Source: Rhizobium rosettiformans (GTDB taxonomy: Bacteria > Pseudomonadota > Alphaproteobacteria > Rhizobiales > Rhizobiaceae). Taken from it: 64,000 bases of DNA. The notes under the pieces were generated by a model, which was given only the letters and a program-made list of their open reading frames with translations, was not told the origin of the DNA and ran no database searches. Positions within the stretch are counted from its first letter, which is position 1, and every line of letters begins with the position of its first letter. Below, piece by piece: positions 26,165 through 34,487 of this stretch. Where the stretch lies: NCBI RefSeq assembly GCF_016806065.1, contig NZ_CP032405.1, positions 4,182,001 to 4,246,000 of the forward strand, read 5' to 3'. Position numbers and translations under genes: made by a program.

Positions 26165-27244
26165 TCAGCGCTCGATCACGACCGCATTGCCGGTCTGGGA
26201 CACGGCGCCGGCGTTTGCGCCCTGGACGGTCTGACCATACTCGGCAGACTGCAGCACATCGACCACTTGTGACGTGCCGTCCGGTAGCGTTTTCTTCAGG
26301 ACGATCACGTTGACATAGTTGTTCGAATTCTGAGTGATGTTCGGCGAAGTGATCGTCTGCGTCAGACCGTCGAGCGTGACCTGCTCGACCCGGTTGTTGA
26401 CCATCTGCTGTCCATTGCTGGATGTCTGGCGGAGATAGCCGATGCTCTCCGCTTCGATGTAGTTCGCAATATTGATGCCGTTCTGACTGATCGATCCCCA
26501 ACGCGCCCCATTTTGTAGCGTCACCACATTGTTGATGACCTGATCGCCGGAGAAATCGCGCACGACCTCATCGACATTGCGCGCGATGATGATGTTGCCG
26601 AGATTGGTACCCTCCTGGACAATCGCCCCGCCGGCCCCGACCCCGGTGACGTTGAGTCTGTTGTCGACAAACTGTTCGGCCTGCTTGGTGAAATTCTGCG
26701 AGCTCAGCGCCACCGACTGCTCGGAATAGACCAAATTCATGGTGTTGAGGCCGACCTGTCGCACTGTGTTCGGCAAGTCAGGCAGGACAAGATGGTTTAT
26801 CGCGTGCTGCACAGAACCATCAGCGAAGTATTGCTCGACATTGCCGATATCGCCGCCGATCACAGCATTGCCGACATTGGAGGAATCCTGCTCGATCGAC
26901 TCCAGGGCAGCAATGGTGTTCAGCACGATTTCATTCAGCGAAAGCTGTTTTCCGTCGAAATCCTGACGCACGCTTTTCAGCGCCCTATCATTGATATCGA
27001 CGAGATTGCCCGCATTGCTGGCTATCTGCCGAACTCCAACTGCCGACGATGGTGCGCTCCAGTTCAACACCTGCGTCGCATCCTGCTGACTAGCGAAACG
27101 CTGCATGATCTGGGTAGAGCGCACGGCCTCATCAGACGCGACCAGTTCGAGAGGTTCCGCGGCCGGAAAGCCGGGCACCACAATGGCGACCCCACAGGCA
27201 ACTGCGAGGGAAACTCGCAAACTCCGGAACATGACAACACGCAT
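26165..27244 (-). CDS. HfaD-like secreted repeat protein (putative holdfast anchor/amyloid-type adhesin)
   Basis: A 359-residue exported protein with a signal peptide (residues 1-28). Nearly the whole mature chain is an irregular repeat of about 20-24 residues with the pattern I-x-Q-x-G-x-N-x-x-N-x-I, for example VRQIASNAGNLVDI, IEQDSSNVGNAVIG, ISQNGINIANYIEA and TQNSNNYVNVIV. This matches the size and style of HfaD, the surface partner of HfaA and HfaB, and recalls curlin repeats (Q and N ladders). There are no cysteines in the mature chain. The identification as HfaD is by context, not by alignment. The start codon (27244, or Met at residue 5) is uncertain. Confidence 0.65.
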   Translation of the reverse strand: MRVVMFRSLRVSLAVACGVAIVVPGFPAAEPLELVASDEAVRSTQIMQRFASQQDATQVLNWSAPSSAVGVRQIASNAGNLVDINDRALKSVRQDFDGKQLSLNEIVLNTIAALESIEQDSSNVGNAVIGGDIGNVEQYFADGSVQHAINHLVLPDLPNTVRQVGLNTMNLVYSEQSVALSSQNFTKQAEQFVDNRLNVTGVGAGGAIVQEGTNLGNIIIARNVDEVVRDFSGDQVINNVVTLQNGARWGSISQNGINIANYIEAESIGYLRQTSSNGQQMVNNRVEQVTLDGLTQTITSPNITQNSNNYVNVIVLKKTLPDGTSQVVDVLQSAEYGQTVQGANAGAVSQTGNAVVIER

Positions 27245-27285
27245 CCCGGCTCGTCATGAACCGGAACCCCTCAGACATCTGTTGG

Positions 27286-27319
27286 AAGAAAATGGGGGCG
27301 AGTCGACACTCGCCCCCAT
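27286..27319 (-). terminator. Strong minus-strand terminator after the 227-residue repeat gene
   Basis: ATGGGGGCGAGT (27292-27303) and ACTCGCCCCCAT (27308-27319) form a perfect 12-bp stem with a 4-base loop. On the minus strand it is followed by TTTTC. It starts 9 bases after the stop of the upstream gene. Confidence 0.88.
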
Positions 27320-27328
27320 CCAAACAAG

Positions 27329-28012
27329 TCACTCACCCGCGGTGATTGCACCGATAGAGTTGGCGACGTTCGTCGCGCTCTGCGTGACCTTCGATACGTT
27401 GTCGAGCGCACCGACGTAGTTCGCAGCAAGCTGGCCAGTTGTGAAGGTCTGAACGATGTTCAGATCTTCACTGACGCTGCCGAGCGAGACCAGGTTCGCC
27501 GCATTGAGAGCTGTCTGCGTGACGTCATTGATGTCATCGCTGCCATAGCCGCCATACTTCCCATGCTTCCAGCTGTAGGAGCCGACACCCTCAACCGCAT
27601 TCAACGCGGACTGGCCGGCCGTCGTCGTCTGTGTGATCGAACCCGTCACGGAATCGACGGTGAGCGAGTTCAAGACGTTCGTCGCCGACTGCGTGACTTC
27701 GGACAGATCCTTGGAGAAGTTCACGTAGTTGGCAGCAAGCTGCGCGCCAGCCGCAACCTGGGTTACCACGTCGAGTTCTTCGTCCGGGAGGTTGATCAGG
27801 TTGGCAGCGTTCAAGGCTTCCTGCTCCACGCCGCTGACGTCTTTCCCGCCTTCGATCTTGTTCAACGCAGACTGGATGCCATTGAAGACCTGAAGCATGT
27901 TCACCTCAGGCGCCGGGACCGGCGGATTATGTGGCTTCGGCCACTTCGGGCCACCCGCCATCGCAGAAGTAGCCATCAACACAATGACCGAAGTTGCAAG
28001 AATAGTTTTCAT
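27329..28012 (-). CDS. Secreted repeat protein, candidate amyloid/adhesin subunit
   Basis: A 227-residue exported protein with a signal peptide (MKTILATSVIVLMATSAMAG). After a proline-rich linker (KWPKPHNPPVPAPEV) it consists of two large repeats. Each contains about 20-residue units with a V-T-Q-x-A-x-N-A-A-N core: VEQEALNAANLINL, VTQVAAGAQLAANY, VTQSATNVLNSL, then VTQTALNAANLVSL, QTFTTGQLAANY, VTQSATNVANSI. A GSYSWKHGKYGGYGSDD linker joins them. The composition (Q, N, A, T; no Cys) and the periodicity fit a beta-solenoid or amyloid-forming surface protein. GGAGAG precedes the ATG. I know no named family for it. Confidence 0.72.
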   Translation of the reverse strand: MKTILATSVIVLMATSAMAGGPKWPKPHNPPVPAPEVNMLQVFNGIQSALNKIEGGKDVSGVEQEALNAANLINLPDEELDVVTQVAAGAQLAANYVNFSKDLSEVTQSATNVLNSLTVDSVTGSITQTTTAGQSALNAVEGVGSYSWKHGKYGGYGSDDINDVTQTALNAANLVSLGSVSEDLNIVQTFTTGQLAANYVGALDNVSKVTQSATNVANSIGAITAGE

Positions 28013-28560
28013 AGTCTCTCTCCTCTGTTTTAACTTATCGCCCCGATTTCAATCTGTACTCATCCACCTCAGACAGAGATTAGGCAGCACAAGACGACAG
28101 AGCTTTCCACTCTCCAGACTATTCCGGAGAATCTACATGTATATTTTCATTTTTTAAGAGTCCCCGCGCGCCGGCAGAGACAATAAAACACCAACCCTGA
28201 CGACACAGAACGAGCGCCGGTCGCGCCAAATTCGTTGCAAACGCCACAATATATATTGAGTTATTTTTATATGTGCAGCGCAATTCTTGCAATCATACGC
28301 AGAACGGCTGAAAGGAATAGAACCACACCTTAGTTGCCATGGTCAATACTTTACTAACACAAAATTAATGATGATTAATGACACTGGCGGAACTCAAAAA
28401 TGAGTTCCGAATCAGATGTTTGATTATCATTGGTTGCGATAGCCACCATTACTTCGGCAAAACGGCTCATCCGTGGCGTGGCGCAAGTCGGGAATTTCGG
28501 ACACAAGAGGCCTCCGGCGTGACCGCAGCCGATCTGATTTTAAGTAACTGTCACTGTTTA
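28013..28560. other. AT-rich upstream region of the repeat-protein gene
   Basis: Over 500 bases without a credible gene and clearly lower in G+C than the surroundings. It should contain the promoter of the 227-residue repeat gene. TTAA-N6-TTAA at 28365-28378 is one base short of the usual CtrA spacing. No other recognisable operator is seen. Confidence 0.45.
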
Positions 28561-29270
28561 CTTCGTGCCGTCGGCGACCTCAGTCACCTTCGGAGATGCC
28601 ACCCTCGATGACAGGGAAAAGGCGGTTGCGATCATCGAGATTTGGTTTGCGACCTCCGCTATTCGACATAGATTTGCTCCGTGTTTCCGTGGACGACGGA
28701 GAACGGCTTGCGCTGACGTTTCTCATCATTGAAAAGTAACGATCGGGGGACGCGAATACCGGACGCTTTGGTCGAATCAGGAAAGAGACACGGACAGGTT
28801 GAAGCGCCTTGCACTTGCGGCGCCGCCTTGTCCAGGCTGACCGCAGCCCCAGCCTTTGCCCGCATCGATCCGTGCGAAAACGGGTCCTTGGTGGTCTGCA
28901 TCTCCCTCCCACGCTTCGTGTCGATGCTGGCGATCCTCGCCTCGGTCAACGGTCTCGACCTCCTCCTCGCCGCAGCCACACGCTGCCTGTCGGTCGCAGC
29001 CCTAGCCGCCGTCGTCGGCATCTGCGCGTCGGCGACCTCCTCTCAGCATCGGGTTCCTGATTGCCGCCGCAGCACCGCATATTACAGGCATCGCGCTTGG
29101 CCTCTGCGTAAGCCGCCTCGGCCCCATGGTCATAAGATGGATTGGCCTGATGACAACCTCAGGCGACGCTCTGATCGCCTTCGGCTGATCAAGCCCTATC
29201 CGAAGATGCAACAGGCGGTTCCTGGCCGCCGGTTTTGTTTGTACTGAGAGATATGACGCAGACGCTGACC
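28561..29270. other. Degraded DNA with a possible membrane-protein remnant
   Basis: Overlapping frames on both strands look like chance reading of GC-rich DNA. One plus-strand frame near 29050-29187 ends with a coherent hydrophobic stretch (GFLIAAAAPHITG, then ALGLCVSRLGP, then GDALIAFG and a stop). This resembles the last helices of HupE/UreJ-type membrane proteins. A plus-strand hairpin with GGTTTTGTTTG (about 29213-29241) follows as a terminator. The upstream part does not hold a matching frame, so a decayed gene is more likely than a live one. A 29-codon minus-strand frame (28580-28669, MSNSGGRKPNLDD) is also present but unsupported. Confidence 0.35.
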
Positions 29271-29621
29271 TCAGTCCGGCGGATCGGTAACGAAGGGCAT
29301 GATATCGACGCCATCACCGGGAAAAACGGTGATATGCGGATGGTCTTCGAAAAGCAGGGCTGCCGCCTCTGCCGTTTCCGCTTCGACAATCAGATAGCCG
29401 CAGATCCCATTTTTCGCCGGGGCTATGCCATCCTTGGTGACGCGCGTGGTCTTGCCAACCATGCCGCCTCGATTGACGATGGCGGCAGCGTTGCGCTCCT
29501 CCCAGGCCATCCAGTTCGGAATGCCCTCGGCATCGATCGCATCCTGCTCCGCCTTGGGCAGGTTACGGAAGCGCGCGAAGTCCTCGTGCTTCATCGTATA
29601 GACGGCAAGAAACTGTGGCAT
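29271..29621 (-). CDS. YCII-related protein
   Basis: A 116-residue ferredoxin-like fold protein. MPQFLAVYTMKHED, GIPNWMAWEERNAAAIVNRGG and FEDHPHITVFPGDGVDIMPFV follow the YCII/DGPF pattern, with His residues near the pocket. Biochemical role unknown; some relatives are dehydrochlorinase- or muconolactone-isomerase-like. GGAGG precedes the ATG at 29621. It follows queF on the same strand at 76 bases. Confidence 0.82.
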   Translation of the reverse strand: MPQFLAVYTMKHEDFARFRNLPKAEQDAIDAEGIPNWMAWEERNAAAIVNRGGMVGKTTRVTKDGIAPAKNGICGYLIVEAETAEAAALLFEDHPHITVFPGDGVDIMPFVTDPPD

Positions 29622-29697
29622 GAAGGGCCTCCGATCCGGATGCAACGGGCCGGAGGCTAGCGCTTCGGGCGCGGGAAGTCACCCGAAGCGTTTGAGA

Positions 29698-30162
29698 TCA
29701 ACCGCGTCCGCGATAGGTGGCGACGCCCTGTTCGGGGAGCCAGACGCCTTTTGGCGGCTCGCCGGTCTGCCAGAAGACATCGATCGGGATGCCGCCGCGC
29801 GGATACCAGTATGCACCGATCCGCAGCCACTTGGGATCCAGAAGTTCGACGATGCGCTTGGCGATATAGACCGAGCAATCCTCGTGGAAGGCGCCGTGAT
29901 TGCGGAAGGCGAAGAGGAAGAGCTTCAGCGACTTCGATTCCACCAGCCAGTCGCCGGGAATGTAGTCGATGACGATATGGGCGAAATCCGGCTGGCCGGT
30001 CATCGGGCAGAGCGAGGTGAATTCGGGTGCTGTGAAGCGCACGACATAGTCAGTGCCGGCATTGCCGTTCGGCACGCGCTCGAGAACGGCAGTCTCGGGG
30101 CTGGTCGGCGCATCGACGCTCTGGCCGAGCTGGGTCAGCCCTGAAGTATCGGTCTTGCTCAT
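29698..30162 (-). CDS. queF: NADPH-dependent 7-cyano-7-deazaguanine (preQ0) reductase QueF
   Basis: A 154-residue type I (single-domain) QueF, which reduces the nitrile of preQ0 to preQ1 in queuosine biosynthesis. The nucleophile Cys is in [15 protein letters not shown]. The QueF signature lies in [21 protein letters not shown], followed by DCSVYIA. Length is normal for the type I enzyme. It starts 17 bases after the CDF exporter gene on the same strand, so the two are likely co-transcribed. Confidence 0.95.
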   Translation of the reverse strand: MSKTDTSGLTQLGQSVDAPTSPETAVLERVPNGNAGTDYVVRFTAPEFTSLCPMTGQPDFAHIVIDYIPGDWLVESKSLKLFLFAFRNHGAFHEDCSVYIAKRIVELLDPKWLRIGAYWYPRGGIPIDVFWQTGEPPKGVWLPEQGVATYRGRG

Positions 30163-30179
30163 GATAGGATCCTTTGAAT

Positions 30180-31088
30180 TTAGCGCCCGAGTTCGATGCC
30201 GGCGCCATGCGCCATCTCGTTTTCGGGTTCAACGTGAATGGTAACGCGCGTGCCGGGCACGGCCTTATGCACGGCCATTTCCAGCCGGTCACAGATCACA
30301 TGGGCGTCTCGCACGCTCATCTTCGAGGGCACGACCAGATCGAAGGCGACGAAGGTTGCAGCCCCTGCCCGGCGCGAGCGCAGGTAATGGACGCCCAGCG
30401 ACCCTTCCGAATTCTCCTTGATCGCCTGCCGGATCGCCTCGGCTTCCTCCGTAGAGACGGCGACATCCATCAGCCCGGCGACGGATTGCGCGATCACCTT
30501 CCAGCCCTGCCAGATGATGTTGAGCGCAACAAGGATCGCGAGCACCGGATCAAGGATCGCATAGCCGGTCGCCAGCACGAGCAGGAGACCGATGATCACC
30601 CCGACGGAGGTGACAACGTCCGACATGATGTGCTGGCCATCGGCCGACAGCGCCGGCGAACGATGGCTCCGGCCGACGCGGATCAGGAGCGTTGCCCAGG
30701 CCGCATTGATGACCGCTGCGAGGCCATTGATGGCAAGCCCAAGGAAGGGAGCATCGGGCAAGGTCGGGTTCTGAAGGGCCGGAATCGCCTCGCGGATGAT
30801 GAGCAGTGCTGCGACCACGATCAGCACGCCCTCGAGAACGGCCGAGAGATATTCCGCCTTGTGGTGGCCATAGGGATGATCGTCATCCGCCGGCTTCTGC
30901 GCATAGCGGATGACGAAATAGGCAAGGAAGGCGGCAATCACGTTGACGGTCGATTCCAGCGCATCGGACAGCAGCGCGACCGAACCCGTCACCCACCAGG
31001 CGCAAAGCTTCAGCCCCATGACCCCGAAGGCGAGCGGAATGCCGAAGAGCGCGAGCCGCCGAACGAAGGTGTTGTTGTCAGCCACCAT
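30180..31088 (-). CDS. Cation diffusion facilitator (CDF) metal exporter
   Basis: A 302-residue inner-membrane protein with six predicted spans and a cytoplasmic C-terminal domain (about residues 215-300). Metal-site motifs: [14 protein letters not shown] in span 2, [20 protein letters not shown] in the loop and start of span 4, and [17 protein letters not shown] in span 5. These indicate a Zn/Mn/Fe-type H+ antiporter. The metal cannot be fixed from sequence. The ATG at 31088 follows GGGAAAAGG; the frame extends 61 codons further but through the terminator of the upstream gene. QueF, downstream, is metal-independent. Confidence 0.9.
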   Translation of the reverse strand: MVADNNTFVRRLALFGIPLAFGVMGLKLCAWWVTGSVALLSDALESTVNVIAAFLAYFVIRYAQKPADDDHPYGHHKAEYLSAVLEGVLIVVAALLIIREAIPALQNPTLPDAPFLGLAINGLAAVINAAWATLLIRVGRSHRSPALSADGQHIMSDVVTSVGVIIGLLLVLATGYAILDPVLAILVALNIIWQGWKVIAQSVAGLMDVAVSTEEAEAIRQAIKENSEGSLGVHYLRSRRAGAATFVAFDLVVPSKMSVRDAHVICDRLEMAVHKAVPGTRVTIHVEPENEMAHGAGIELGR

Positions 31089-31129
31089 GGCCTTTTCCCT
31101 GCAGATGCGAGTGAATTGCAGACGCAATT

Positions 31130-31166
31130 CCAAAAACGACAAAACCGCCCGGCAAAGCGGGCGGTT
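31130..31166 (-). terminator. Rho-independent terminator of the siderophore receptor gene (minus strand)
   Basis: AACCGCCCG (31143-31151) pairs with CGGGCGGTT (31158-31166). Read on the minus strand it is followed by TTGTCGTTTTT. Confidence 0.82.
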
Positions 31167-31292
31167 CGTTGAAGTGTGAGCGTAATGCCGAAGGGTTGAG
31201 GAAAGGTCAAGGCAAGAGATGCTCTCTGCACAGGACCGAAAGGCCGCACCGTGAAGGGCGCGGCCAATCAAATCGTCAGTTGCTCTTGATAT

Positions 31293-33554
31293 TCAGAAAT
31301 CGAAGGAGGCGGAGAGCATGAATGTCCGGGGTGCGCCGGCCGCGAGGAAACCACGCGCGGACGATGCCCAGTAGTTCTCGTTGAAGACGTTCTCGACATT
31401 CGCCCGGATTTCAATCGGCTTGCCGTTCTCACGTTCGAACTTGTAGCGCGCACCGAGATCGACGCGGGTCCAGCCATCGACCTTCTGCGTGTTGGCCTGG
31501 TCGTAGAAGGTACTGCCACTGTAGACGAGGCGACCGGTGAGCGTCAGGTTCTCGATCGATGGCAGGTCATACTCGCCGTAAAGGCTGACCATCGTCTTCG
31601 GTACACCCGGCGCATCCTTGCCGTCGAAGGCGCCATTGCGGGTTCGTGCCAACTCCGCATCCAGGAAGGTGACACCGCCGAGGAGCCGCAAGCCGTCGAT
31701 CGGCTCACCGAAAGCGGAGAGTTCGACACCACGGTTTACCTGCAGACCGTCAACCGAATAGATGTTTGTGGCGGCCGTAGTATAGCCGCTCGCCTGTCGG
31801 ATTTCGAACAGGGCGGCGGTAAACGCAACACTGCCGAGATCGTATTTGAAGCCGATCTCCTTCTGCTCGTTAACGAAGGGCTGGAACACCTCGTTGGCAT
31901 TGGCAGCGGTGGCCGGGGCAATCGCCCCTTCCGTCAGCGCCTCGACATAGTTGGCATAGAGCGAGAGGCCGTCCATCAGGCGCAGATTGGCGGCAACGGC
32001 CGGGCTGAAACGGGCCTCGTCATAATAGTAGTTCTGCACGCCGACCGTCCCGCGATCGGGCCGGGTGTTGAAGCCCCTCTGGCGCATTTCCTGATAGCGG
32101 CCACCGAGCGTGACCTCGAGACGTTCGTCGAAGAAACCAAGTGTGTCCGAAAACGCGACGCTGGTGGACAAGAGGTCCGCAAACAGCGGCAGGTTGTCCG
32201 ATGTCGGCAGATTGAGACTGCTCACGGCGCTACCGGGCAGGTAGCTCGGATTGTAGATATTGGTCGAATAGGACCCGGGCAGCCCGAGTGCACCGGGCGC
32301 AAAGCCGCCACGGTAGTTCTCGTTGAGGCTCTTCTGCACCGAGAGATTGACCTTGTGGTTGACCGGGCCTGTCTCGAATTCGGAACGGATGCCGATTTCC
32401 CCGGAATAGCCATCGATCTGCTGCGGCTGGATCGCGAGTTCCGAGGTTGCGTTGCCGTTCACGTTGTTGATCGTGTAGGACGAAGTGAGGAAGTCCTCGC
32501 GATAGCGGCTGGCGCCCACGGCAGCATAAAGCGTCGTGTTGTCGAGCAGATCATATTCGACACGGGCAGCCGCCATGCTGTGGGTGCTGTCGTGATATTC
32601 AAACGGGCTCGCCGTGTTGATGCGGCCATCGGGAGCATCCGGGATCGCAATGCCGGAGGCTGCCGCATTGAAGAGCGATGTCGGTGCATCGATCTGCTGG
32701 TCGGAATGGCTGAGATCGAGCGAGGCGCGCACGTCTTCGCCCTCGTAGTCGAGACCGAGCGAAGCAACGCCGACCTTGATCTCGTTATCATCCATGGCGG
32801 TATCGCCAAAGCGGTAGGACCCGTTGGCGCGAATGCCCCATTCGCCGGCCGGTCCATAGCGGCGACCGACATCGAGATGGTTCCAGAACTGCCCGTCGCT
32901 GATATAGGTTGTCGTCAGGCGGGTCAGCGGCTCGTCGCTGGCGCGCTTGGGGATGAGATTGACGGTACCGCCGACACGGCCGATACCGCCATTGACGAAG
33001 GCGGTCGGTCCCTTGAGAACCTCGACCCGCTCGATGCCTTCAAGGTAGCTTCGACGCGGATTGGCGATATAGGGCAGCCCGTCATAGAGCACGTCCAGAT
33101 TGACCACCGAGAAGCCACGGATGAAGAAGGAATCGCGTTCGCTGAACGCAGGCGCATCCGAGCGCACGGAGGGGTCGTTGAGCGTGATGTCGGCGACCGT
33201 GCGCGCCTGCTGGTCGCGGATCAGCTTTGCCGTATAGGCCGTGATGCTGAACGGCGTTTCCATGATGGAACGATTGCCGAGCGAACCGAGGCGCGCCCCC
33301 TTGGCCACCTGATTGCCGGCATAGGCTTCCGGCGGCTGGCCGACCGTTCCCGTGGCTGGCGGCTGGCCTTCGGCCGTCGTCGTCACCACGATCGGCGCAA
33401 GCCTCGTATCACCGTTCTCGTTAGCGCCGTCTTCGCTGGTCGCATCCTGGCCATGCGCCGAAACGACCGAGATCGCCAGAAGCGAAACGCCTGCAACAAT
33501 GCTCCGCCTGCTCGCCTTCAGGCTTCGCGTGTGAGTTCCCCTCGACATGTGCAT
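31293..33554 (-). CDS. TonB-dependent siderophore receptor (FhuA-like)
   Basis: A 753-residue outer-membrane receptor. It has a signal peptide (cleavage near VSAHGQ), a TonB box-like LAPIVVTTTAEGQ, a plug domain (about 75-230, with DSFFIRGFSVVNLDVLYDG, IERVEVLKGPTAF and GGTVNLIPKRA) and a 22-strand barrel ending in the aromatic C-terminus MLSASFDF. The plug wording matches ferrichrome/hydroxamate receptors. The ligand is not predictable. The ATG at 33554 follows CAGGGGA; the second Met is two codons later. A TGA-N9-TCA box lies 228 bases upstream. A terminator follows. Confidence 0.93.
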   Translation of the reverse strand: MHMSRGTHTRSLKASRRSIVAGVSLLAISVVSAHGQDATSEDGANENGDTRLAPIVVTTTAEGQPPATGTVGQPPEAYAGNQVAKGARLGSLGNRSIMETPFSITAYTAKLIRDQQARTVADITLNDPSVRSDAPAFSERDSFFIRGFSVVNLDVLYDGLPYIANPRRSYLEGIERVEVLKGPTAFVNGGIGRVGGTVNLIPKRASDEPLTRLTTTYISDGQFWNHLDVGRRYGPAGEWGIRANGSYRFGDTAMDDNEIKVGVASLGLDYEGEDVRASLDLSHSDQQIDAPTSLFNAAASGIAIPDAPDGRINTASPFEYHDSTHSMAAARVEYDLLDNTTLYAAVGASRYREDFLTSSYTINNVNGNATSELAIQPQQIDGYSGEIGIRSEFETGPVNHKVNLSVQKSLNENYRGGFAPGALGLPGSYSTNIYNPSYLPGSAVSSLNLPTSDNLPLFADLLSTSVAFSDTLGFFDERLEVTLGGRYQEMRQRGFNTRPDRGTVGVQNYYYDEARFSPAVAANLRLMDGLSLYANYVEALTEGAIAPATAANANEVFQPFVNEQKEIGFKYDLGSVAFTAALFEIRQASGYTTAATNIYSVDGLQVNRGVELSAFGEPIDGLRLLGGVTFLDAELARTRNGAFDGKDAPGVPKTMVSLYGEYDLPSIENLTLTGRLVYSGSTFYDQANTQKVDGWTRVDLGARYKFERENGKPIEIRANVENVFNENYWASSARGFLAAGAPRTFMLSASFDF

Positions 33555-33872
33555 AAAAAGTCCCCTGTTACCAAAACACGATCAGCAGCGTCCGAGCCTT
33601 GCCGCAAAGCGCAGTCCCTCGAACCGAGGCTGCGCGCGCATGCGGCCGCTTCACCGGGTTCAACGCTCATCGAAGCCGTCCAACGACGGGACCATGAGCA
33701 TGGAGACCACCGGCTCAGACGCAGGCTGCCAAAGGAAAAACGATCGGGTCAGCAGGATTTTTCAGGGGGAAGAAAAAATCTTGAGAGTTTTTATCATTAT
33801 TCGAGAAGGACGGGTGAAGGCATGGGCCAATGCCCTCCTTGCAGGCCATAACGCGCTGCGTTTTGGTGGATT
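33555..33872. promoter_or_regulatory. Intergenic region between receptor and higBA, with an iron-box-like site
   Basis: It holds the divergent start regions of the receptor (minus) and the higBA pair (plus). TGA-GAGTTTTTA-TCA at 33782-33796 fits the RirA iron-responsive operator TGA-N9-TCA. That pattern occurs by chance about once per 4 kb, so support is weak. I see no other feature. Confidence 0.35.
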
Positions 33873-34151
33873 ATGATCCAGAGTTCGCGGATGCCGAGAC
33901 TGAACGCATCCGGTCAGCGAAGCCGAAAACTTCCGCCGGACATACAGGCTGTGGCGCTCAGGAAACTGCGCCTGATGAACAGTGCACGGAACCTGAACAA
34001 CCTCCGCGTGCCGCCAGGAAACCGGCTGGAAGCGTTGAAAGGCAATCAGCTCGGCCAGCACAGCATCCGGCTCAACGACCAATGGCGCATTCGCTTCACC
34101 TGGAATGGCGGAGGACCAAGCGATGTCGGGATCGTCGACTATCATGACTGA
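33873..34151 (+). CDS. higB: HigB-type RelE-family toxin
   Basis: A 92-residue mRNA interferase of the HigB branch. The core is complete from residue 15: QRSRKLPPDIQAVALRKL, NLRVPPGNRLEALKG, GQHSIRLNDQWRIRFTW and GIVDYHD. The first 14 residues (MIQSSRMPRLNASG) do not look like the family, but the plus-one frame over the same bases reads FADAETERIRS, the expected helix. Two compensating indels therefore seem to have altered the N-terminus. The toxin cleaves ribosome-bound mRNA when free. It overlaps higA by 8 bases. Confidence 0.85.
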   Translation: MIQSSRMPRLNASGQRSRKLPPDIQAVALRKLRLMNSARNLNNLRVPPGNRLEALKGNQLGQHSIRLNDQWRIRFTWNGGGPSDVGIVDYHD

Positions 34152-34437
34152 CCTTTTGCCCAACCCAAGTCCGGGGGACATCCTGCTTGAGGATTTCCTG
34201 AAGCCGATGGTGTTGAGCCAGAACGCCCTGGCGCGCGCCGTGAACGTGCCCCCTCGCCGCATCAACGAAATTGTGCTCGGCAAGCGTTCGCTGACCGCAG
34301 ACACGGATCTACGGCTGGCGCGCTATTTCGGCGTTTCCGAAGGTTTCTTCCTCGGACTGCAAGCAGATTACGACCTCATGCAACGGCGGCGCGAGATCGA
34401 GGACGAATTGAAGCGGATCGAGCCGAGAGCCGCGTGA
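34144..34437 (+). CDS. higA: HigA-type XRE antitoxin
   Basis: A 97-residue antitoxin with a helix-turn-helix: LSQNALARAVNVPPRRINEIVLGKRSLTADTDLRLARYFG. It starts PNPSPGDILLEDFLKPM, the HigA/VapI hallmark. It overlaps the end of higB by 8 bases, which couples translation, and it should repress the pair together with the toxin. The toxin-first order is normal for higBA. Confidence 0.93.
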   Translation: MTDLLPNPSPGDILLEDFLKPMVLSQNALARAVNVPPRRINEIVLGKRSLTADTDLRLARYFGVSEGFFLGLQADYDLMQRRREIEDELKRIEPRAA

Positions 34438-34487
34438 GGCTCACATTCCTGAACCTGAAACAAAATCGCCAACTCGCCGAGGTCACT

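Noticed and set aside
28365..28378. TTAA-N6-TTAA as a CtrA site upstream of the repeat-protein gene
   Set aside because: CtrA sites use seven bases between the half-sites, and the region is AT-rich, so a chance match is likely.
28580..28669. 29-codon minus-strand frame MSNSGGRKPNLDD
   Set aside because: It looks protein-like, but there is no ribosome site, no family and no conserved context.
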